Assembly (NCBI RefSeq): GCF_036492245.1 | Contig: NZ_AP025286.1 | Coordinates: forward strand, 186,001 to 250,000 | From: Treponema bryantii | Lineage (GTDB): Bacteria; Spirochaetota; Spirochaetia; Treponematales; Treponemataceae | Direction of reading: 5' to 3' | DNA: 64,000 bases | Part shown: positions 59,237 through 64,000 of the stretch, piece after piece | Numbering within the stretch: position 1 is the stretch's first letter | How the letters are laid out: every line of letters starts with the position of its first letter | Translations under genes and position numbers: made by a program | Notes under the pieces: generated by a model | Database searches by the model: none | What the model saw: only the letters and a program-made list of their open reading frames with translations | What the model was told of the DNA's origin: nothing

Positions 59237-59936
59237 CGTTCAGTTCTCCTTCTGCTTCGATTTTTTTACGCAAGAGTGTCAGTACAATAATTATGACCAC
59301 CATTGAAGGAATCAAAAATAAATCTCTTCCAAACAAAAGGCGGCAGCTCAGGGTAGCGGCAACTCCAAGTATTGATGGGATGTGACATTTTGAAGAAAGC
59401 CATTGTTCGATGAATACTGTTGTGAACAGAGCCGTCATCGCAAAATCAATTCCGGTTGAATCAAACTCCAGTAGCGAACCGAGCAGACCGCCAAGTACAG
59501 AGCCGAAAATCCATGATGACTGATTTAAGGCGGTTACCAGCACACGGAACAAGCTGACGTTCACGCCCTCGGGCATTTTATCTTTGCTCAGCATGGCATA
59601 GGTTTCATCGCACAGACCGTAATAAAGATACCATTTTCTGTGGCCCTCGTTTTTGTATCTGCCAATCATGGAAATGCTGAAAAAGATATGGCGTGCACTG
59701 ATCATCAGTGCAGTAACTGCAGCCATAAAAAAAGAAGAATCAGCAAGCATCGCAACGCTTACAAACTGAGCTGTTCCGCTGTAAATAACAAAACCAGAGA
59801 GCAAAGACCACAGAGGTCCAAAGCCGTGCTTCTGCATAAGAATTCCATATCCAATTCCTATAACAACAAAGGTTACCATAATTGGAATGGAAGTTCGAAA
59901 AGATTCTATCACGGTTTTTCTATCGAATTTTTTCAT
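59223..59936 (-). CDS. azlC: AzlC-type branched-chain amino acid exporter subunit
   Basis: About 237 residues, SFRTSIPIMVTFVVIGIGYGILMQKHGFGP, then YSGTAQFVSVAM and ARHIFFSISMIGRY: AzlC signature. The start MKKFDRKT at 59936 is tentative since no ribosome site stands out. With azlD forms the exporter of leucine/isoleucine or their analogues. Confidence 0.83.
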   Translation of the reverse strand: MKKFDRKTVIESFRTSIPIMVTFVVIGIGYGILMQKHGFGPLWSLLSGFVIYSGTAQFVSVAMLADSSFFMAAVTALMISARHIFFSISMIGRYKNEGHRKWYLYYGLCDETYAMLSKDKMPEGVNVSLFRVLVTALNQSSWIFGSVLGGLLGSLLEFDSTGIDFAMTALFTTVFIEQWLSSKCHIPSILGVAATLSCRLLFGRDLFLIPSMVVIIIVLTLLRKKIEAEGELNDERL

Positions 59937-59955
59937 TTGTCTGAACATAATGGAT

Positions 59956-60483
59956 TTATTCTGCCCAGACAACTCGGCCTTCTTTGCGAGCAGGAGGTGG
60001 TGGAAGTTCGCAATCCATGTAGCCTACAGCGCAGTGGCCGATACCTTCCCATTCACCTTCGATGCCGAGTTCTTTCAGGATTTCTTTTCCTTCATCACTT
60101 TCAAACTCCTGCTTTGCACGGTGGATCCAGATGCTTCCGAGTCCAAAAGAGTGAGCTGCAAGCATAAGATTTCCCATTACAAGCGAGCCGTCATAAACAC
60201 GGTTACCATTCTCGAGTTCTCCAAGAACAATGATCATTACCGGAGCTCCATAAAAAGGATCAAAGCCTTTGTCCCATCCGCCAACTTTGCGGTTCATTTC
60301 CATGATTTTATCACGAAGCTTTTTGTCTATTACAACGATGACTTTTGTAGCCTGTTTTCCCATTCCGCTTGCGGCATAAAGTCCAGCTTCAACGATCTGC
60401 TCAAGATCTGCTTTTGATGGAAGTTCTGCCTTAAACTTGCGGATACTTCTGCGTTCTTTCATTGCTTTGATAATTTCGTTCAT
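59956..60483 (-). CDS. nitroreductase-family protein
   Basis: 175 residues. RRSIRKFKAELPSKADLEQIVEAGLYAASGMGKQ is the FMN-binding opening, followed by GNLMLAAHSFGLGSIWIHRA and the final AVGYMDCELPPPPARK. FMN-dependent nitro- or quinone reductase. AAGGAG before ATG. Upstream of azlCD by 20 bases, probably one operon. Confidence 0.85.
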   Translation of the reverse strand: MNEIIKAMKERRSIRKFKAELPSKADLEQIVEAGLYAASGMGKQATKVIVVIDKKLRDKIMEMNRKVGGWDKGFDPFYGAPVMIIVLGELENGNRVYDGSLVMGNLMLAAHSFGLGSIWIHRAKQEFESDEGKEILKELGIEGEWEGIGHCAVGYMDCELPPPPARKEGRVVWAE

Positions 60484-60530
60484 AAATGACTCCTTAAATT
60501 AGATTGAATATATTTTAGCATAGCTTAGTA

Positions 60531-60641
60531 TCAAGAAAACCAGAATGAAGAAAGAGGATAATCATAATTATCAGATTTATCATTAACTAATTCAAAGTGA
60601 CGTTCCTGTGAGATTGCAGACATTGAAAAGAAATCAGCCAT
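60531..60641 (-). pseudogene. 5' head of the large glycosidase-like gene, second copy
   Basis: 36 codons, MADFFSMSAISQERHFELVNDK…DYPLSSF…-stop. The first 25 residues match the complete gene at 35723-37765 (MVEFLKLSAVSKKRHLELVEEK). The following PLSSF also occurs near residue 117 of that protein, hinting at an internal deletion. The start at 60641 carries the duplicated upstream block. Confidence 0.65.
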
Positions 60642-60700
60642 ATTTTTATAATAATCTTCTCACTTTTAAAAAGAAAGAATAAATCTATACAAATCTTTTA
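60642..60700. promoter_or_regulatory. duplicate of the glycosidase-gene upstream block
   Basis: AGAATAAATCTATACAAATC (about 60674-60693) repeats the block at 37800-37818. The rest of 60701-60836 holds a GATGT/ACATC stem (60749-60761) and TAAAAT at 60780-60785, the likely -10 of the lipoprotein gene. Confidence 0.5.
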
Positions 60701-60836
60701 TATTTCAATCTAGGAGAAAGCAATAATATGAAATTATATAGATCTTTCCGATGTTTTACATCGTGTAAAAAACTATGGTAAAATATCTTAGAAGAAAATA
60801 TGTAAACGTCTGTACTAAGGCGCAAAGGAAAGAAAA

Positions 60837-62651
60837 ATGAAAAATAAATTATTTATTATTTTATTTATCTGTATATTTGCTTTTGGATGCACAAAAAAAA
60901 CTGAATCATCTAATATTCTTACAGAAGAAATAAAAGTTGAATCTAGTGATCAAGCTTCACAACAGTTTATAACCATTCCATCAAGAACAAGAAAATTAAA
61001 ATATATTGATGATGATGGGGTTGTTTCACAGATAGTTTTTAATGGCCCAAAGACAGATGATGATACATCGGCAGTTTATGAATTTCAACAAAATGGAATT
61101 CCATTGATGAGAGGAAATCTTCGAATGACAAAAGATGAAATTCATCTGGAATATCCGGAGTACATTGCAGATGAATCTGATCCTGAATATATTTCAAAAT
61201 GGCAGAAGATTCTTTTTCCCAATAAAGACAATTCTTTCTTAATATGGGAGCCAGAAGGTTTTGATTTAGAGGAACAAAAATCAGGAATATATGTAATAAA
61301 TGGATTTTCTTTTATAGATGATAGCAGATCAAAGGCTCTAAATAATTTTAAAATAAATAATTACGATGTTACTTGTTCTCATATAAATATAACAGTTTCA
61401 GAAGAAACGTATTTTTTTGAAGCCCCGGATTCTTCAAGCAATAAAATATTTATAACAAAGAACCCAATCGCTGATTTTAGTTATTCAAATGATAGAAAAA
61501 ATTTTAATCAGAAACTCAAAATTATAAATAAGAAGTTTTCTATTCCTGTTGCTGAAGGTGTGCGTCTTCAGACAAGGGCAACATATGTCGCAACGGATAA
61601 ACAAGAGGAAGTCTGGTATTATGTAAGAATCGACAATCTTACTGATTCAAAATACGGGTGGATAAATAGAAAAGCAACAAGCAGGTTTGATAAAGAAGAT
61701 GTATCAAAAAAACGCTTTGCATCATTTATAGATAAACTTGAAGAAGCAGGTGTAGTACAAATTGTTCAAGCTGATACAGATAATTTACCTGCTGAATTAG
61801 ATTGTTTTGATATTGAACCGGATGCAGAATCTTATTTCTTTTATGATGATAATAATATATGGTTTGTAACTGGATATCTTGGTTTATATACAGTACTTCC
61901 AAGATCTTGTCTGGCAATAGATAAGGACGGTTACTTGAAATGTAAATACAATCAGTATTCTATGTTGTTCATAACAGGTGGAATTAATCAGGTCTTCAGG
62001 GATTTTAAAAACGATGGAGAAAACACTTATGATGATTCAGATAGAACTGAAGGTTTTCATAATGGAAATATTAAATCAATTTCAGCTTCATCTTCTTTTG
62101 AGGAAACAATAAAAGGACGCATAATAAAATATACTCCTGACAATTTAGGTAAAGCCTTTGAAGTAGGTTGTAGATGTCATCCATACTGGTGGAACTATAA
62201 TCATATTCCATGGGTAGAAGGAGTTGATGGAAACGGTATTGGAGAATTCATTACAGTTGAATTTACAGAACCTGTAATTGAACTTGAACTGATTAATGGA
62301 TACTCAGATATTAATAACATGAAGCTTTATAAAGAGAATGCCCGTGTAAAAACTTTTAAATTAGAAGATTTGGACAATGATATTACAAAATCGATTTCCT
62401 TTGATGATTATGTATATTTCAATAAAGTAATTCTTGAAAAACCAACAACAAAAATTCGACTTACAATTCAAGAAGTATATCCTGGAACAAAATACCAGGA
62501 TACATGTTTTAGTTCAATTCTGGCAACTTCATACAAACGATACAATACTGACAAAAAGCAAAATGCAGAAACCTTAAAAAAGTTATATAAAAGATCGATG
62601 GAAGTAAGTCCTGAAGAATTTTTTAGAATCCAGACAAAACTTGGTTTCTAA
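60837..62651 (+). CDS. lipoprotein with C-terminal sugar-binding-like domain
   Basis: 604 residues. Signal and lipobox MKNKLFIILFICIFAFGCTK (Cys18). The first part has beta-rich repeats with an SH3-like YVATDKQEEVWYYVRIDN; the last ~150 residues (GNGIGEFITVEFTEPVIELELINGYSDINNMKLY… RLTIQEVYPGTKYQDTCFSSI) fit the NADase-type glycan-binding/galactose-binding-like domain common in Treponema lipoproteins. Surface-attached, probable polysaccharide or protein ligand. AAAGGAAAG before ATG. Confidence 0.72.
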   Translation: MKNKLFIILFICIFAFGCTKKTESSNILTEEIKVESSDQASQQFITIPSRTRKLKYIDDDGVVSQIVFNGPKTDDDTSAVYEFQQNGIPLMRGNLRMTKDEIHLEYPEYIADESDPEYISKWQKILFPNKDNSFLIWEPEGFDLEEQKSGIYVINGFSFIDDSRSKALNNFKINNYDVTCSHINITVSEETYFFEAPDSSSNKIFITKNPIADFSYSNDRKNFNQKLKIINKKFSIPVAEGVRLQTRATYVATDKQEEVWYYVRIDNLTDSKYGWINRKATSRFDKEDVSKKRFASFIDKLEEAGVVQIVQADTDNLPAELDCFDIEPDAESYFFYDDNNIWFVTGYLGLYTVLPRSCLAIDKDGYLKCKYNQYSMLFITGGINQVFRDFKNDGENTYDDSDRTEGFHNGNIKSISASSSFEETIKGRIIKYTPDNLGKAFEVGCRCHPYWWNYNHIPWVEGVDGNGIGEFITVEFTEPVIELELINGYSDINNMKLYKENARVKTFKLEDLDNDITKSISFDDYVYFNKVILEKPTTKIRLTIQEVYPGTKYQDTCFSSILATSYKRYNTDKKQNAETLKKLYKRSMEVSPEEFFRIQTKLGF

Positions 62652-62692
62652 GATTTTTTGTACAAGATTATGCAGCGTATCTGGAGTAAAAA

Positions 62693-63553
62693 ATGGAAAA
62701 ATACATTGGTTATACAATAAAAGAACAGATAAGCTACTTGCTTTGCTTGATTATTATGCCAGCTTTGTCTGTATTTGGATTTGTCGAAAAACTATATCCG
62801 GTTGTGGTTTCTATTCTTTTTCTTTGTGCAATTCTCTATGTAATAATAGAAAAAAGATATATCTGGTATAAATATAAAATAGATAATGATTCTCTGATTA
62901 TAAAAAAATTATTTAGAACGCAAACATATTTATTTGATGAACTGGAGAAAGTGTTAGTATCAGAGAATGCAAGTAAGCCTGTATTTTCATTTAAATTTCC
63001 AAAAGAAACAATAAAAGTATTTCATGATAAAAATATAGCTCAACTCCTGGAATACTTTTTTAATAACAGCATTGAAAATATTTACAATAAGAAATTCCTG
63101 GAATTTGAAAACTCTAAACGATTTATTCATATTACAGAAAGACATAAAAACACTAAAAGAGATGTATTGTTTATATTTTTGGGTTCATCATTATGCTTTT
63201 TAGACCTTTATGTAGAAAGATCTAAAGGCTATTTTATTTATTTATTTCTGGGTATTACAGGTTTGTTAGCTACAATATCATTATTTGCTTTTATTTTGTC
63301 ATTCAGAAGAATAAAGCATTCGGATCTTGAATATGAATACATAGATAAAGATGGTTTTCACTTTCTGAATCTTTATGTACCATTTTCTGAAATTACAGAA
63401 ATTAAAAAATTGAGAAAAAGAACAGGGCTATCAAAGTTAAGACTAAAAACAAAAGACAATAAAGAATGGGAAATATCAGTAATCGACTTTGATGGTGATA
63501 TTTTGTATGAAATGTATTTAGATAAAAAAATAACACGCAATATAACTGTGTAA
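62693..63553 (+). CDS. membrane protein of unknown function
   Basis: 286 residues with two pairs of hydrophobic segments (SYLLCLIIMPALSVFGFV; VVVSILFLCAILYVIIE; VLFIFLGSSLCFLDLYV; YLFLGITGLLATISLFAFIL). The soluble part may form PH-like strands. 41 bases after the lipoprotein gene, probably co-transcribed. I do not recognise it. Confidence 0.6.
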   Translation: MEKYIGYTIKEQISYLLCLIIMPALSVFGFVEKLYPVVVSILFLCAILYVIIEKRYIWYKYKIDNDSLIIKKLFRTQTYLFDELEKVLVSENASKPVFSFKFPKETIKVFHDKNIAQLLEYFFNNSIENIYNKKFLEFENSKRFIHITERHKNTKRDVLFIFLGSSLCFLDLYVERSKGYFIYLFLGITGLLATISLFAFILSFRRIKHSDLEYEYIDKDGFHFLNLYVPFSEITEIKKLRKRTGLSKLRLKTKDNKEWEISVIDFDGDILYEMYLDKKITRNITV

Positions 63554-63579
63554 TTGTACAGATAATTTTAGGGGGTGTT

Positions 63580-63653
63580 ACGGGGGCTGGCCCCCGTTAG
63601 AAGGGGTGGCGTAAGACCGCTTGCGGGCTGGAGACAGGGGAAGGCTTTCCCCT
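63580..63653. repeat. GC-rich hairpin element
   Basis: ACGGGGGC/GCCCCCGT (63580-63597) and AGGGGAA/TTCCCCT (63636-63653) with GC-rich sequence between, in AT-rich surroundings. It may be a terminator for both convergent transcripts or a copy of a dispersed repeat. Confidence 0.5.
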
Positions 63654-63655
63654 TC

Positions 63656-63862
63656 TTAAAAATAAAAAATCTCTTCAAACTTCTTATCCAGCGCAACGCA
63701 TAAAATCAGGGCGAGCTTTGCGGTAGGGCAGAACTGGCCGGTTTCTATGGAGCTGATTGTGTTGCGCGAAACGCCTACCATTTCTGCGAGTGCATTCTGA
63801 GAAAGATTTTTTTCACTGCGGATTTCTTTAAGATGATTTTTTAAAACAAGTGTGTCATTCAT
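63656..63862 (-). CDS. XRE-family regulator
   Basis: 68 residues that are almost only HTH: EIRSEKNLSQNALAEMVGVSRNTISSIETGQFCP, typical of small YgzD/immunity-repressor types, GGAG before ATG. It probably controls the membrane gene that precedes it in the same orientation. Confidence 0.82.
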   Translation of the reverse strand: MNDTLVLKNHLKEIRSEKNLSQNALAEMVGVSRNTISSIETGQFCPTAKLALILCVALDKKFEEIFYF

Positions 63863-63873
63863 TCTAAATCTCC

Positions 63874-64000
63874 TTAAAGACGGCCGGTCAGCTGCAGAAT
63901 GAATACTACTGTCAGCAAAATAAAAATGGCAAGATAGCCGAGTGCAACAAAAAGTTCATGCAGTTTTTTCATCTTGAAAAACTTTACGCAAAAAGCAACT
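63874..64000 (-). CDS. membrane protein, partial
   Basis: The 3' end of a minus-strand gene that starts beyond the window; the visible part …KLHELFVALGYLAIFILLTVVFILQLTGRL is a membrane segment. Its stop is 11 bases before the XRE gene, so they form one operon. Confidence 0.5.
   Translation of the reverse strand, partial: VAFCVKFFKMKKLHELFVALGYLAIFILLTVVFILQLTGRL

Noticed and set aside
60729-60782. Short upstream frame (MKLYRSFRCFTSCKKLW) as a leader peptide of the lipoprotein gene
   Set aside because: It covers the likely -10 region and has no link to the coding sequence; not supported.
1-64000. CRISPR array, prophage or plasmid genes
   Set aside because: No regular spaced repeats, no terminase, capsid, tail, relaxase or replication genes were seen.

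Overview
The window is AT-rich, with Shine-Dalgarno-led genes on both strands and many small accessory genes. The best guess for the organism is a gut or rumen Treponema (spirochaete). This rests on a lipoprotein with a relaxed lipobox and a C-terminal sugar-binding-like domain, a fibre-degrading GH10 enzyme, exported flavodoxins and AT-rich codon use. No rRNA, tRNA or housekeeping marker is present to prove it. No prophage, CRISPR array, integron integrase or intact IS was seen.

Layout. 0-7 kb: partial metallo-hydrolase, zinc phospholipase C-like protein, arsR-permease-CGCAxxG operon with a palindromic operator, and a short UvrA-like ABC protein with a serine hydrolase. 7-20 kb: GH10 xylanase, GH13 glucosidase and a run of single-gene accessory units (GNATs, methyltransferase, DUF1697, VOC, MBL, nucleotidyltransferase, esterase), plus an AraC protein fused to a decayed gyrase-B-like ATPase domain. 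20-30 kb: PIN toxin-antitoxin pair, TetR and MarR units with clear palindromic operators, metal P-type ATPase, rubrerythrin-like and Vat-like proteins, YbaK, HD protein. 30-34 kb: Rrf2-controlled operon with an active-site-less MBL protein, a flavin split-barrel protein, a class M sirtuin and a zinc macrodomain, i.e. a reversible protein ADP-ribosylation module. 34-40 kb: exported flavodoxin/TetR, a large uncharacterised glycosidase-like protein, DUF3737, monooxygenase. 40-48 kb: LysR-controlled operon of alpha/beta hydrolase, cyclophilin-like protein, aldo/keto reductase, DXS-like TPP enzyme, DUF362, flavodoxin and a DUF4405 cytochrome; four of these carry export signals. 48-64 kb: condensation-type acyltransferase, nucleoside phosphorylase, NifX-like protein, Crp/Fnr with an adjacent Fe-S gene, GPx, RidA, Fic, AAC(3)- and APH-like proteins, AzlCD, nitroreductase, a large lipoprotein, and an XRE regulator.

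The most striking window-wide feature is a set of gene heads and tails left at gene junctions: short 5' or 3' pieces of genes whose complete copy often lies elsewhere in the same window (ridA, ybaK, the PNPOx-like gene, the NifX-like gene, a small Cys-rich gene, the large glycosidase-like gene). Together with a palindromic repeat inserted in frame into a cytochrome gene and identical hairpins flanking fic, this suggests an accessory region built by repeated duplication, replacement and internal deletion rather than by a single mobile element. All assignments are from reading the sequence by eye; no database search or computation was run.
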